Positions 18,891 to 27,669 of a DNA stretch of 64,000 nt are shown here, piece after piece. The position numbers and the translations under genes were made by a program. The DNA comes from Lachnospiraceae bacterium (lineage in GTDB: Bacteria > Bacillota > Clostridia > Lachnospirales > Lachnospiraceae). The stretch is from the NCBI GenBank assembly GCA_910574745.1, contig CAJTCE010000001.1, forward strand, positions 1 through 64,000. Reading direction: 5' to 3'. The stretch's first letter is position 1. Each line of letters opens with the position of its first letter. A model generated the notes under the pieces. That model did not search any database, was not told where the DNA came from, and saw only the letters and a program-made list of their open reading frames with translations.

Positions 18891-18910
18891 TTTCTTACAG
18901 ATTTCTTACA
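18891..18910. promoter_or_regulatory. Candidate operator: 11-bp-spaced direct repeat
   Basis: TTTCTTACA occurs twice (18891-18899 and 18902-18910), identical over nine bases and exactly 11 bp apart. Tandem half-sites with 11-bp periodicity on one face of the helix are the typical target of OmpR/PhoP-family dimers, and the adjacent gene encodes such a regulator. Confidence 0.55.
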
Positions 18911-19065
18911 ATCCTTTTTTATCATACAAAGTTTTGATGATAAGGACAAGATATATTAAAGGGAATCAAAGCGCATGTTCCGGCCTATTGCCGAGTTAAA
19001 ATATGACATGGCTGTGAAAAGTAACCGGACAACAGAAAAAAACACAAAACTCCCCGCCTGCCTCG

Positions 19066-19094
19066 TTGATTTTTGCCCACAATAGTGATATGAT
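19066..19094 (+). promoter_or_regulatory. Promoter of ptb-buk
   Basis: TTGATT (19066-19071) and TATGAT (19089-19094) with a 17-base spacer. The predicted start is near 19101. The mRNA then begins with a perfect 7-bp hairpin (ATGCGGA/TCCGCAT, 19103-19119), a 5' stem-loop that may protect the message from decay. Confidence 0.65.
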
Positions 19095-19153
19095 TTTAAC
19101 GGATGCGGAACGTCCGCATATCCATAATTTTAATAAGAAAGAGGTAGGATAAA

Positions 19154-20074
19154 ATGACAAAGAGTTTTGATGAGTTAATTGCCAAGTTAGACGGCTGCCC
19201 GCTGAAAAAAGTGTCCGTTGCCGTTGCTCAGGATGCTCCTGTTTTGGAAGCTATCAAAGTTGCAAAAGAGCGCAACATCGCCGATGCTATTTTAGTAGGC
19301 GACGAAGACAAAATTAAGGAAATCGCTGCATCCATCCAGATGGATTTATCCGGCTATGAAATCATCGACGAAAAGGACATTACCGAGGCCGCAAGAAAGG
19401 CCGTTTCCCTTGTCCATGAGGGAAAAGCGGATATGTACATGAAAGGCATGATCGATACTAAGGGCTTCTTAAAGAGCGTTCTGGACAAAGAGGTAGGTCT
19501 GCGTACCGGCCAGCCCTTATCCCATGTATGCGTATTCGATGTGGAGGGCATAGACCAGTTACTGTTCTTATCCGACGTTGCATTTATCCCCTATCCTACA
19601 CTTGAGGATAAAGTTGCCATTATCAATAACACTGTGGAAGTCTGTCATGCATGCGGCATTCCCAACCCCAAGGTAGCGCCCCTTGCGGCAGTTGAAGTTG
19701 TAAATCCCAAAATGCCCGCTACCGTTGAGGCTGCAGAGCTGACAAAAATGAACGACGAAGGCAAGATTACCGGCTGTATCGTTGACGGTCCCCTTTCCCT
19801 TGACTTAGCAATCTGTCCTGAGGCGGCACAGCATAAGGCAGGCGCTTCCGACAGAAAGATCGTAGGCGATGCGGACATTTTACTGTTTCCGGACATCCAT
19901 GCGGGAAATCTCGTATACAAGGCTATGGTACATACCGCAAAAATGGTAAACGGCAACATGTTAACCGGCACAAAGGCTCCGGTTCTTTTAACAAGCCGTT
20001 CCGATTCTGTCGAGGTTAAGGTCAACTCTTTAGCTTTAGGCGCTGTTGTATCCGAATTCATGAAAAATAAATAA
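19154..20074 (+). CDS. ptb: Phosphate butyryltransferase
   Basis: Converts butyryl-CoA and phosphate to butyryl-phosphate and CoA in the cytoplasm. 306 residues, normal for the PTA/PTB family, with the Rossmann-like halves and conserved stretches [44 protein letters not shown] and the C-terminal [13 protein letters not shown]. Start ATG 19154 follows AAAGAGG. It is followed after 13 bases by buk, the classical ptb-buk pair; this context separates it from a phosphotransacetylase. Together they give one ATP per butyryl-CoA. The CoA ester comes from the operon at 28.6-34.8 kb. Confidence 0.93.
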   Translation: MTKSFDELIAKLDGCPLKKVSVAVAQDAPVLEAIKVAKERNIADAILVGDEDKIKEIAASIQMDLSGYEIIDEKDITEAARKAVSLVHEGKADMYMKGMIDTKGFLKSVLDKEVGLRTGQPLSHVCVFDVEGIDQLLFLSDVAFIPYPTLEDKVAIINNTVEVCHACGIPNPKVAPLAAVEVVNPKMPATVEAAELTKMNDEGKITGCIVDGPLSLDLAICPEAAQHKAGASDRKIVGDADILLFPDIHAGNLVYKAMVHTAKMVNGNMLTGTKAPVLLTSRSDSVEVKVNSLALGAVVSEFMKNK

Positions 20075-20087
20075 AAGGAGAACGAAT

Positions 20088-21155
20088 ATGTCTATTAAAA
20101 GTTTAATTATCAATCCCGGCTCCACCTCCACCAAAATCGGTGTATTTGAAGACGAGACGTTATTGTTTGAGGAAACCTTGAGACATTCCACAGAAGAGAT
20201 CGCAGGCTATGCTTCCATCGTAGACCAGAAGGATTTCCGCAAGGATATTATCTTAAATTTACTGGATTCCAAAAATTTTGACATCAATTCCTTAAATGTT
20301 GTAGTAGGGCGCGGCGGCATGTTAAAACCCATTCCCGGCGGCACTTATGCGGTAAGCGATTCCTTACTTGAGGATTTAAAGACAGGCGTGCAGGGTCAGC
20401 ATGCTTCCAACCTGGGCGGCATTCTGGCAAGGGAAATCGGGGATTCCATCGGCGTTCCCTCTTATATCGTTGACCCGGTTGTTGTAGACGAACTGGACGA
20501 CATCGCAAGATATTCCGGCGTGCCGGAACTGCCCCGTACCAGCGTTTTCCATGCTTTAAACCAGAAGGCGGTTGCAAAACGCTATGCAAAGGAAAACGGC
20601 AAATCCTATGATTCCTTAAATCTTGTAGTAGTGCATATGGGCGGCGGCGTTTCCGTAGGCGCTCACAAACAGGGCAAGGTCGTAGACGTATTTAACGCTT
20701 TAGACGGCGACGGAGCATTCTCTCCCGAGAGGGCAGGCGCAGTACCTTCCGGCGCTTTGATCAAAATGTGCTTCTCCGGTAAATATACCGAAAAGGAGGT
20801 TTACAAAAAAATCGTAGGAAACGGCGGCTTCAATGCTTACCTTGGAACCAATGATATGCGCGATGTGGAGAAGATGGCTTCTGAAGGAAACGAAGAGGCA
20901 ATTAAGCTTCGGGAAGCATTTATCCAACAGGTTGCCAAAGATATCGGTTCTATGGCGTGCGTTTTAAACGGCAAGGTGGACCAGATCATCGCAACCGGCG
21001 GTATCGCTTACGATAAAGGCGTGATTGCAGGCTTAAAGGAAAAATGTGAATGGATGGCTCCCTTTACTGTTTATCCCGGCGAAGACGAACTGTTGGCTTT
21101 AGCTCAGGGCGCAATCCGCGTATTAAACGGCGAAGAGGCTGCAAAAGAATATTAA
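20088..21155 (+). CDS. buk: Butyrate kinase
   Basis: Transfers phosphate from butyryl-phosphate to ADP, giving butyrate and ATP. 355 residues, an ASKHA-fold acetokinase-family protein: phosphate-1 motif [15 protein letters not shown] at the N-terminus, [14 protein letters not shown], the phosphate-2 motif [14 protein letters not shown], and the C-terminal adenosine motif [24 protein letters not shown] precedes the ATG. Cotranscribed with ptb and ended by a terminator at 21199-21250. Branched-chain acyl kinases are the main alternative, but the full butyryl-CoA pathway nearby makes butyrate the expected product. Confidence 0.95.
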   Translation: MSIKSLIINPGSTSTKIGVFEDETLLFEETLRHSTEEIAGYASIVDQKDFRKDIILNLLDSKNFDINSLNVVVGRGGMLKPIPGGTYAVSDSLLEDLKTGVQGQHASNLGGILAREIGDSIGVPSYIVDPVVVDELDDIARYSGVPELPRTSVFHALNQKAVAKRYAKENGKSYDSLNLVVVHMGGGVSVGAHKQGKVVDVFNALDGDGAFSPERAGAVPSGALIKMCFSGKYTEKEVYKKIVGNGGFNAYLGTNDMRDVEKMASEGNEEAIKLREAFIQQVAKDIGSMACVLNGKVDQIIATGGIAYDKGVIAGLKEKCEWMAPFTVYPGEDELLALAQGAIRVLNGEEAAKEY

Positions 21156-21198
21156 AATATCCGGCAGCGAAGCTTTCAGCACAGGCTTCTCTCCTGTA

Positions 21199-21250
21199 AA
21201 AAAGGATTTCTTTTTGGAAACCATGATTCTCCAAAAGGAAATTCTTTTTA
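21199..21250 (+). terminator. Terminator of ptb-buk
   Basis: AAAAGGATTTCTTTTTGGA pairs with TCCAAAAGGAAATTCTTTT (two wobbles, one mismatch) with a loop of about 10 bases and a trailing T-run. Confidence 0.75.
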
Positions 21251-21359
21251 TAGTAGCTGTTTACATCAGACATACACAAGTACACATGAGCAAACATCAT
21301 CCCCGAAACGATTTATTCATTCAAAATAAAGAAAACAATTAAAAGCAAAGGAGCTACTT

Positions 21360-21764
21360 ATGACGAAAAAAGAATTAGCAATTGCGTACCATAACCAAAA
21401 ATATAACTGTGCACAGGCCGTTGCAATGGCATTTGCAGAAGAAGCCGGCATAGATAAGGAACTCCTCTTTAAGGTCTGCGAAGGCTGCGGCCTCGGCATG
21501 GGCGGCATGGAAGGAACCTGCGGCGCCGTAACGGGAGCCGTTATTTTAGCCGGACTCAAAAACAGCGACGGTAATTTTGAAAATCCGGGTACTAAGGCTG
21601 CCACCTACCAGCTTTCCAGGGAAATTGTAAAGCAGTTCCGTGAAAAGAACGGCACCAGCATATGCGGGGAGTTAAAGGGAATTGAAACGGGAAAGGTGCT
21701 CCGTTCCTGCCCCGACTGCATTATGGATGCTGTTGAAATTGTGGAAGATGTGCTAAAATACTAG
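21360..21764 (+). CDS. C_GCAxxG_C_C family protein (putative redox protein)
   Basis: 134 residues with the family pattern: YNCAQAVAMAFAEE, VCEGCGLGMGGMEGTCGAVTGAVILAGL, a distal ICGELKG and SCPDCIMDAVEIVED. The conserved cysteines (NC, CEGC, TCGAVTG, C, CPDC) suggest metal or disulfide chemistry; the family (PF09719) is thought to be redox active but has no firm function. Start ATG 21360 with AAAGGAG upstream. Monocistronic, between ptb-buk and the lipase-like gene, with its own terminator. Confidence 0.9.
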   Translation: MTKKELAIAYHNQKYNCAQAVAMAFAEEAGIDKELLFKVCEGCGLGMGGMEGTCGAVTGAVILAGLKNSDGNFENPGTKAATYQLSREIVKQFREKNGTSICGELKGIETGKVLRSCPDCIMDAVEIVEDVLKY

Positions 21765-21835
21765 AATTCCCCTTCATACTTTAAAAGTATTTATTGCAAT
21801 TAAAACAATGCAGTTAAAAACATACGACAATTGCA

Positions 21836-21881
21836 GCCCCTGTAAATGAGTGTTAACTCAATTTGCAGGGGCCGTATTTTT
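21836..21881 (+). terminator. Terminator of the C_GCAxxG_C_C gene
   Basis: GCCCCTGTAAA pairs with TTTGCAGGGGC (one wobble), with an inner TGAGT/ACTCA helix, then CGTATTTTTAAAA. The following stretch to 22077 is very AT-rich and probably holds the promoter of the next gene, but no single best site stands out. Confidence 0.85.
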
Positions 21882-22077
21882 AAAATATTATTTTATGCCT
21901 TTCGCATTCCTAAATGAATTCTCAAATTGCTTTCTGATTCTTTTCAATACTTTATTTTATGTTATACTATATTATATTTATATCATAAAAGTATTCTTAT
22001 ACTTTCAGAAAATTATGATTGATAAATTATTTTACAAATTATATTTCACAAAATAAGACATACGATGAGGAAATAAT

Positions 22078-23568
22078 ATGCAGATTTACATTTGGAGCAT
22101 TATTTTATTTATTATTCCATTACTGGATTTAATACAGGTTTTCGACCTTTCCAAAAAGAAATGGCTGATTCCCTATTTATTTTTTGCGCCCCATCTTCCG
22201 TTATTAGTATATTATATTTGCGACTATCTGCCAAAAGCATCAGGCGCTTCTTACATATTTTTCTGGACAGCCGTAGTGTTTTTCCAGCTTTATACCACCC
22301 TGCGGATTCATTTCCACTGCCCTCGAAAAAATGAAAGCGGAAGCATGCGCATCGGCATTCTCTACGGCGGCAGAACTCTGATTCATGTAGGCATTACGGG
22401 GTTGTATCTGCTGCCTCTCTGGTATGCCTGCTGTTACCTTTTATTGCCAAGGCTTTTACCTGCGCTGGGTAATCCCTACCGTATTGTGGCATATGAGGCG
22501 CCTTACGAAAGCTTTCCCCTGCATACCTTTCTGATATCTGCGGAGGTGGTCTATGCCCTTATCTTTGTATGGCTTTTTCTGGCAAACGGATGCCTGCGTA
22601 TCTTTTTTACCTCACGCAATCTGGGCATTGTAAAAAGAATATTTATCTGCCTGTTTATGTGGGTGCCTTTTGTGCAGCTTTACCTTGCCCATATTATGTG
22701 CCGTGCCGCAAAGGACGAGTACCTTGTGGCTGTTCACAGAAAAGACATAGAAGCTTTCCATATAAAGGATGATACCTGCGCTACCAAATATCCCCTGGTT
22801 TTACTCCACGGCATCGGCTTCCGGGATTTGCGCTTTTTCAATTACTGGGGCAGAATTCCTCTTATCCTGGGAAATCACGGCGCTAAAATTTATTACGGAC
22901 ATCAAAAGGCATGGGGAACCATCGAGGAAAATACAGCCGTTATTGCACAGACCATAGACCGTGCATTAGCTGAAAACAACTGCACCAAGGTAAATATCAT
23001 TGCCCACTCCAAAGGCGGACTGGAAGCCCGTTATCTGATTTCCTCCATGGGCTACGGCGACAGGGTGGCATCCTTAACCACTATCAATACGCCCCACTAT
23101 GGCTCGGAATTGATTACGCTGTTGAATAAGCTTCCCGACTCCCTCTACCGCTTTATTGCGGACTGCATCAACCGTCCCTTTATCCTTGCGGGAGATGACA
23201 AGCCGGACTGTTATTCCTCCAGCAAGCAGCTGGATCCCGTATTTTGTCGGGAATTTAATGAAAAAAACAAAGATATTCCCGGCGTTTATTATCAGAGCTA
23301 CGGTTCGGTCATGAAATCCTGCTTCAGCGATTCCCTTCTGACCGTTCCCTACCTGCTCATGTGCACCTGCAAGGGCAGACAAAACGACGGCCTCGTAGAT
23401 ATTTCCAGCGTACAGTGGGGAAATTTCCGTGGAATCTTAAAAAATAAATATCGCCGCGGGATTTCCCATGGCGATATGATTGATTTAAAGCGGGAAGACA
23501 TAAAAGGCTTCGACGTTTTAAATGTATTTTATGAAATTGTCGCCGAATTAAAGAAAAACGGATATTAA
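22078..23568 (+). CDS. Membrane-anchored alpha/beta hydrolase (lipase-like)
   Basis: 496 residues. The N-terminal half (about 1-220) has six or so membrane segments; the C-terminal half is an alpha/beta hydrolase. Catalytic elements: the oxyanion strand LVLLHGIGFRDLRFFNYWGR, the nucleophile elbow IIAHSKGG with Ser311 (GxSxG replaced by H-S-K-G), followed by LEARYLISSMG and LTTINTPHYGSELI. These match triacylglycerol lipase/PGAP1-like proteins. A Gly-Asp-Leu-Val-Asp stretch (NDGLVDISSVQWG) and a late His (ISHGDMI) are candidates for the remaining triad. Joining of a multi-pass domain to the lipase domain is unusual. Substrate unknown; a membrane lipid is an inference. Confidence 0.85.
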   Translation: MQIYIWSIILFIIPLLDLIQVFDLSKKKWLIPYLFFAPHLPLLVYYICDYLPKASGASYIFFWTAVVFFQLYTTLRIHFHCPRKNESGSMRIGILYGGRTLIHVGITGLYLLPLWYACCYLLLPRLLPALGNPYRIVAYEAPYESFPLHTFLISAEVVYALIFVWLFLANGCLRIFFTSRNLGIVKRIFICLFMWVPFVQLYLAHIMCRAAKDEYLVAVHRKDIEAFHIKDDTCATKYPLVLLHGIGFRDLRFFNYWGRIPLILGNHGAKIYYGHQKAWGTIEENTAVIAQTIDRALAENNCTKVNIIAHSKGGLEARYLISSMGYGDRVASLTTINTPHYGSELITLLNKLPDSLYRFIADCINRPFILAGDDKPDCYSSSKQLDPVFCREFNEKNKDIPGVYYQSYGSVMKSCFSDSLLTVPYLLMCTCKGRQNDGLVDISSVQWGNFRGILKNKYRRGISHGDMIDLKREDIKGFDVLNVFYEIVAELKKNGY

Positions 23569-23576
23569 AGCCCTTG

Positions 23577-23786
23577 CTAAATCTCAAATTCATCGTAAAG
23601 AGCCTGTCTGTAATCTTCATTGGACACGGCTCTTTGCACATCATCCTGTCTTCCTTTTTCAATCAGCTTTGTGGATAATCGCTGCATACGCTCATCATCT
23701 GTCTGACTGTCAATTTTATTCTGCATTCCCAGTTCCACAGCGCCGTTCATAATACTGGGGACAAGGCTTTGGTTGATTCCGTCCAT
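23577..23786 (-). CDS. Small conserved-looking protein, unknown function
   Basis: 69 residues, hydrophilic and probably helical, start MDGINQSLVPSIMNGAVELG, end ALYDEFEI. A very good ribosome-binding site (GGAGG, 8 bases before ATG 23786) supports it as real. It lies 200 bases downstream of the SGNH gene on the same strand. I do not recognise a family. An overlapping highly charged reading frame between it and the SGNH gene was not accepted. Confidence 0.65.
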   Translation of the reverse strand: MDGINQSLVPSIMNGAVELGMQNKIDSQTDDERMQRLSTKLIEKGRQDDVQRAVSNEDYRQALYDEFEI

Positions 23787-23986
23787 TCTGGTTACCTCCG
23801 TTTTGGATTAGTATGGACGAATATTCTATTTTTATGCCTTTTACTTTTCGTTTTCCTCTATTTCTACTCTCTTCCCTTTTTCTGATTCCCAGCCTTCTTT
23901 GATCGTTTCGTTTTTCGATGCGCTCTCTGATTGCCATCCGCTTTTCCATGCACTCTTTTATTGCCTTCTGTTTTTCCACAGCTTCT

Positions 23987-24925
23987 TTACTCATTCTCCA
24001 TGGTAAATTCCACTCCATGGCTCATGAGATATTCCTTCCAGATATGAATATACTGAGCATAAAGATGTACGCCGTCAAAGGTATACTCCGGATTCAGCCC
24101 GCCGCTCTCATCACAGACGACACTGTTAATATCCAGATAAAATATCCTTTCATTGTCTGCCAGCCCGGCAATTCTTTCATTACGGGCGTCAATCCCTTCG
24201 TTGTTAATATAATCGCCCTTTGCGGAACGCTCTGTTGTGACCCGCAAAATACTTTGAAGGTATATAATGGCGCCGGGCTGAAGCTCTTTGATTTTCGCAA
24301 CAGCTTCTTCATAATGCTCAATAAAATAGTCCACATCTCCGGTTCCCATTTCATTGATTCCGATCATCAGATATACCTTGGAAAACTGCCTTTGACTCAA
24401 AGCCGTTCCGATATTTTCCTTCCAGTTGCCGTCTTTATATTTGCCGTCCGGATCTTCAAAAAGTTTATAAATCGTCAGTCCTGAAGAAGCATAAAAGGCA
24501 GCGTTATCAAGACCTGCATAATCATACAGCCCAACGGTGCGGGAATCCCCGATAAATACCGCGTCATCAAAGTAGCCTTCATCCACATTTACGTAAGTCC
24601 ATACCGGCGTTTCATTTTCCCCGTCATTTTCACTGACCGTATTCTCAGCTTCTCCAAAAACCTCTTCTTCCGGATTGTTTGATGAAACACCCCCGCCTTT
24701 TTTTCCATCATCCTTTCCGTCTGCTTTTTCTCCATCCGATCTGTCTGTCATTTTTCCCGCCCACAAACCGTTTCCGGAAAGGGACGTTTCCGCATTGTCC
24801 ACTGTTTCTTCCCAGGCTTCCTGCATTTCTGTTTTATATTTTTCAGCCATTCCTTCATAGCCAAAAAACAGAACGCCGCCAAGTAACAGTAAACAAATAA
24901 ATCTATAATATCTGAATTTGTCCAC
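23987..24925 (-). CDS. SGNH/GDSL hydrolase, membrane anchored
   Basis: 312 residues. An N-terminal membrane anchor (about 6-26), an extended Gly/Asp/Glu/Lys-rich linker (about 50-105) and an extracellular SGNH domain: block I VFIGDSRTVGLYDY (catalytic Ser), block III LMIGINEMG (Asn), block V DGVHL (Asp-His). The linker suggests it reaches into the wall. It starts 17 bases after the MBOAT gene, so the two are probably one operon. Pairs of MBOAT and SGNH proteins add or move O-acyl groups on surface polysaccharides or peptidoglycan (as in AlgI/AlgJ-type systems); the acceptor here is not known. Confidence 0.88.
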   Translation of the reverse strand: MDKFRYYRFICLLLLGGVLFFGYEGMAEKYKTEMQEAWEETVDNAETSLSGNGLWAGKMTDRSDGEKADGKDDGKKGGGVSSNNPEEEVFGEAENTVSENDGENETPVWTYVNVDEGYFDDAVFIGDSRTVGLYDYAGLDNAAFYASSGLTIYKLFEDPDGKYKDGNWKENIGTALSQRQFSKVYLMIGINEMGTGDVDYFIEHYEEAVAKIKELQPGAIIYLQSILRVTTERSAKGDYINNEGIDARNERIAGLADNERIFYLDINSVVCDESGGLNPEYTFDGVHLYAQYIHIWKEYLMSHGVEFTMENE

Positions 24926-24942
24926 TTATCATCATTGCCTCT

Positions 24943-26310
24943 CTAAAATCTGAAATACATAAAAGGATTATCGCCCATAGTTATAATATACCATACGCAG
25001 AGCCAAAATAGGCCTGCCAGAAAAATCATTCCCCAAAGCCGGTCTTTTCCTTTTTGAAAAAGCTTTTCCCCAAGGGGTGTACAGAAAAACATTCCCATCA
25101 GCATGATCATACCGTATCTGCCGCATTTACTTCCAAAAACGCCTTCCTTTACATTCATCCCACCTACTATTCCAAACATCCTGCCCAGATATATGAGCAA
25201 ATCATCTGTTTTGGAAATGGCAAAGCATACCCATGTAACGGGAATTATCAAAAGCACATATAGATGCTTAAATACTGAAGCAAGTACAGCGGTTGTCTTT
25301 TTCTTGCCTTGAAAGATCAGATAATCAATCATCTTCTCCAGCATAATAAAGAAACACAGCGCCATACCCCAGATCAGGAAATTAATACTTCCTCCATGCC
25401 ATAAAGAAGTCAGAACCCATACGAAAAGAAGATTCCCAAGAGTCCTTAATATCCCTTTCCTGCTGCCGCCCAAAGGAATATAAACATATTTGGTAAACCA
25501 TCTTCCCAAAGTCATATGCCATCTGCGGTAAAATTCCCGTATGCTTTTTGCCATATAAGGCATATTAAAATTCACAGGAAGTTCAAAACCAAGCATTCTT
25601 CCCAGACCGATTGCCATAAGAGAATACCCGTAAAAATCAAAATATATCTGCATAGAATACGATATTGCTCCCATCCATGCAAGCGGCGTGGAAATACTGA
25701 TATAACCGATGGTGGATATTTCATTCCATAGGATAGACAAACGATCCGCTATCAGTACTTTCATAGTCAGTCCCCACACAAAGGTTTTTAAGCCCGCATC
25801 CAAATCCTTTGGAGAAACCTTTGGAGCCCTTAAAGCGTCCGAAACCTCACTGTAATTTACAATAGGCCCGGCCACCAGCTGCGGGAACATGCTGACGTAA
25901 GTTCCCAGCTTTAAAAAAGACTTTTCCGGTTTGATATCTCCCCGGTATACATCCGCCAGATAGGAAATGATCTGAAAGGTATAAAAACTGACTCCCAGTG
26001 GAAGCGTCCAGTTTTCCGGCGCCCATTTAAACAGAGCCAGCACTCCCACATTAACCGACAATATTCCTGCAAAACAGATCTGTCTGACCGGCTTTTGAAG
26101 CTTCCCCTCCGGCGCAAGAATCCGTCCGAAAAAATAATTCAATACAACGGATGAGAGCAAAAGCAATACATACTTAGGCTCCCCATAGGCATAAAAAAAC
26201 AAACTCCCCAAGAATAAAATAATATTTTTATAACGAGCAGGAGTCAGATAATATATCACTAAAAAAATCGGGAGAAATCCCAACAGAAATTCTATACTTG
26301 AAAATACCAC
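24943..26310 (-). CDS. MBOAT family membrane O-acyltransferase (AlgI/DltB-like)
   Basis: 455 residues with ten or more membrane segments. Family motifs: the start VFSSIEFLLGFLPIFLVIYY, the conserved MPYMAKSIREFYRRWHMTLG with RRWH, TKYVYIPLGGSRKG, and the catalytic His in SLWHGGSINFLIWG. It would move an acyl group (usually acetyl) across the membrane for the SGNH partner encoded just downstream. The start is GTG 26310, in the position expected from family alignments, although its ribosome-binding site is poor; upstream lies a 12-bp tandem repeat rich in purines on this strand. DltB itself is less likely because no dltA, dltC or dltD is nearby. Confidence 0.93.
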   Translation of the reverse strand: MVFSSIEFLLGFLPIFLVIYYLTPARYKNIILFLGSLFFYAYGEPKYVLLLLSSVVLNYFFGRILAPEGKLQKPVRQICFAGILSVNVGVLALFKWAPENWTLPLGVSFYTFQIISYLADVYRGDIKPEKSFLKLGTYVSMFPQLVAGPIVNYSEVSDALRAPKVSPKDLDAGLKTFVWGLTMKVLIADRLSILWNEISTIGYISISTPLAWMGAISYSMQIYFDFYGYSLMAIGLGRMLGFELPVNFNMPYMAKSIREFYRRWHMTLGRWFTKYVYIPLGGSRKGILRTLGNLLFVWVLTSLWHGGSINFLIWGMALCFFIMLEKMIDYLIFQGKKKTTAVLASVFKHLYVLLIIPVTWVCFAISKTDDLLIYLGRMFGIVGGMNVKEGVFGSKCGRYGMIMLMGMFFCTPLGEKLFQKGKDRLWGMIFLAGLFWLCVWYIITMGDNPFMYFRF

Positions 26311-26326
26311 ATAATCACACTCTATC

Positions 26327-26362
26327 TTTTGTTCTTTCTTTTGTTCTTTCTTTTGTTCCTTT
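26327..26362. repeat. Three 12-bp tandem repeats upstream of the MBOAT gene
   Basis: TTTTGTTCTTTC occurs at 26327-26338 and 26339-26350, and with two changes at 26351-26362. On the coding strand it reads as a GAAAGAACAAAA purine tract about 17 bases before the GTG start, so copy number could alter translation or transcription of the MBOAT-SGNH unit. Confidence 0.75.
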
Positions 26363-26424
26363 TTCTATTATACCCATACCTTTATGTAAACTACAAGTGG
26401 AAATGTGCAATTTCCAAGCCATGC

Positions 26425-26489
26425 AGAGAAAAAAATATAATATACCCGTGGGAGCTCGCTCACTAAGGGTATATTATATTTTTTTCTCT
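26425..26489 (-). terminator. Strong terminator downstream of ybaK
   Basis: A perfect 23-bp stem: 26425-26447 pairs with 26467-26489. The loop contains GAGCTC. The T-rich run (TTATATTTTTTTCTCT on the minus strand) forms the 3' arm. It separates ybaK from the MBOAT operon; being symmetric it can act in both directions. Confidence 0.85.
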
Positions 26490-26547
26490 ATAGGGCGCTG
26501 CCCGCATGAATCATTTGGCGGCCTCTTCTTCAATCCCGGCTGCTTTT

Positions 26548-27033
26548 TTATTCCACCAAAATATCTCCAAAACTACCTTGTACCGCCTTGCACAGATCCC
26601 CCGGCGCAAGCATTATCTGGCATCCGATTTTTCCACCGCTGACATATATCCGCTCCAGTCCTTCCGCCCTGTCGCTGATAACCGTCCTATACTGCTTCTT
26701 CATACCTATGGCAGTACAGCCGCCCCTGACATAACCGGTAACTGCCGTAATATCTTTTACATGAATCATGGAAACAGACTTCTCTCCCACTGCCTTTGCC
26801 GCCTTTTTCATATCCAGTTCCTCTTCTATAGGAAGAACAAACACAAAATACTGTCCGCCTGCCCCGGTGGTAACCAAAGTCTTATAAACCAGCTCGTGAG
26901 GCAGCCTCAGCTTATCCGCAGTTTCTATTCCGTCTATAAACTCCCCGCACTCATAAGATTGATGCGTATACGCTATTTTTAATCTATCCAAAATGCGCAT
27001 GGCATTGGTTTTTATTTCCTTTTGCTTTGCCAT
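26548..27033 (-). CDS. ybaK: Cys-tRNA(Pro)/Cys-tRNA(Cys) deacylase YbaK
   Basis: Removes cysteine wrongly attached to tRNA-Pro. 161 residues, full length for the YbaK/EbsC family: TNAMRILDRLKIAYTHQSYE, the conserved VYKTLVTTG with the functional Lys, VFVLPIEEELDMKKAAKAVG, TGYVRGGCTAIGMKK, and the C-terminal VSGGKIGCQIMLAPGDL. Cytoplasmic. It is the last gene on this strand before the strong terminator at 26425-26489, 56 bases after the rhomboid gene. Confidence 0.93.
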   Translation of the reverse strand: MAKQKEIKTNAMRILDRLKIAYTHQSYECGEFIDGIETADKLRLPHELVYKTLVTTGAGGQYFVFVLPIEEELDMKKAAKAVGEKSVSMIHVKDITAVTGYVRGGCTAIGMKKQYRTVISDRAEGLERIYVSGGKIGCQIMLAPGDLCKAVQGSFGDILVE

Positions 27034-27089
27034 TTCTGCCTCCGTACCTTTTTTAATCCACCCAGCTGCCGCAAATTACCGTTTCACGA

Positions 27090-27668
27090 TTATAATTCCC
27101 GCCATTCCTTTTTGTTCATCATCATGCCGAATACGCCGCCGCATACACCGCCTACAATATGGGTCAGCTGGGAAATATTATCTGCGCTGAAAATTCCTGC
27201 CGCAACCTGCTCCCCCAGATACAGAATAACTACCACGATCAGGGTCAGGGGTATTTTCCCTTCCTTGACGCTGGTCACGGAGGATAAAATGATCATCATA
27301 AAGACAATACCGCTTGCCCCAAGCAGTCCGGTTGGAAAAAGCATATTATTAGCCAAACCTGTTATAACCGCTGTTATAAACATCATTTCAAAAAGGAGTT
27401 TACTGCCGTACTTCTCTTCCAGCATGGGCCCTACCAGAAGAAGCATCATCATATTATTAATATAATGAGACAGATTCGCATGTCCCAGCACATGGCCCAC
27501 CAGTCTGACATAGGTCAGCAAATCTAATGGCGAGGAACGGTATACACAAAAAAAGAGCCGTGTCGTAAAACCTTTTGTTATATAACCCAAAATCAGCACT
27601 ACAAATGATAAAAAGACAAAACTGAGTACAACGGGAGAGTTATAATCAATTTTCTTTAGTATTCTCAT
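27090..27668 (-). CDS. Rhomboid-family intramembrane serine protease
   Basis: 192 residues from ATG 27668 (AAGGGA 8 bases upstream); the longer reading from 27755 overlaps the upstream gene. Six membrane segments. The rhomboid signature is complete: HANLSHYINNMMML (the HxxxN oxyanion element), GLLGASGIVFMM with the GxSG nucleophile Ser, and the partner His in QLTHIVGGVCGG. It cleaves transmembrane helices of substrate proteins; substrates are unknown. It begins one base after the stop of the preceding membrane-protein gene, so the two are translationally coupled. Confidence 0.9.
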   Translation of the reverse strand: MRILKKIDYNSPVVLSFVFLSFVVLILGYITKGFTTRLFFCVYRSSPLDLLTYVRLVGHVLGHANLSHYINNMMMLLLVGPMLEEKYGSKLLFEMMFITAVITGLANNMLFPTGLLGASGIVFMMIILSSVTSVKEGKIPLTLIVVVILYLGEQVAAGIFSADNISQLTHIVGGVCGGVFGMMMNKKEWREL

Positions 27669-27669
27669 G

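Noticed and set aside
23716-24018. 100-codon minus-strand frame between the SGNH gene and the 69-residue gene
   Set aside because: It overlaps the end of the SGNH gene and the start of the 69-residue gene, has no usable ribosome-binding site, and its content is only a charged repeat-like stretch.
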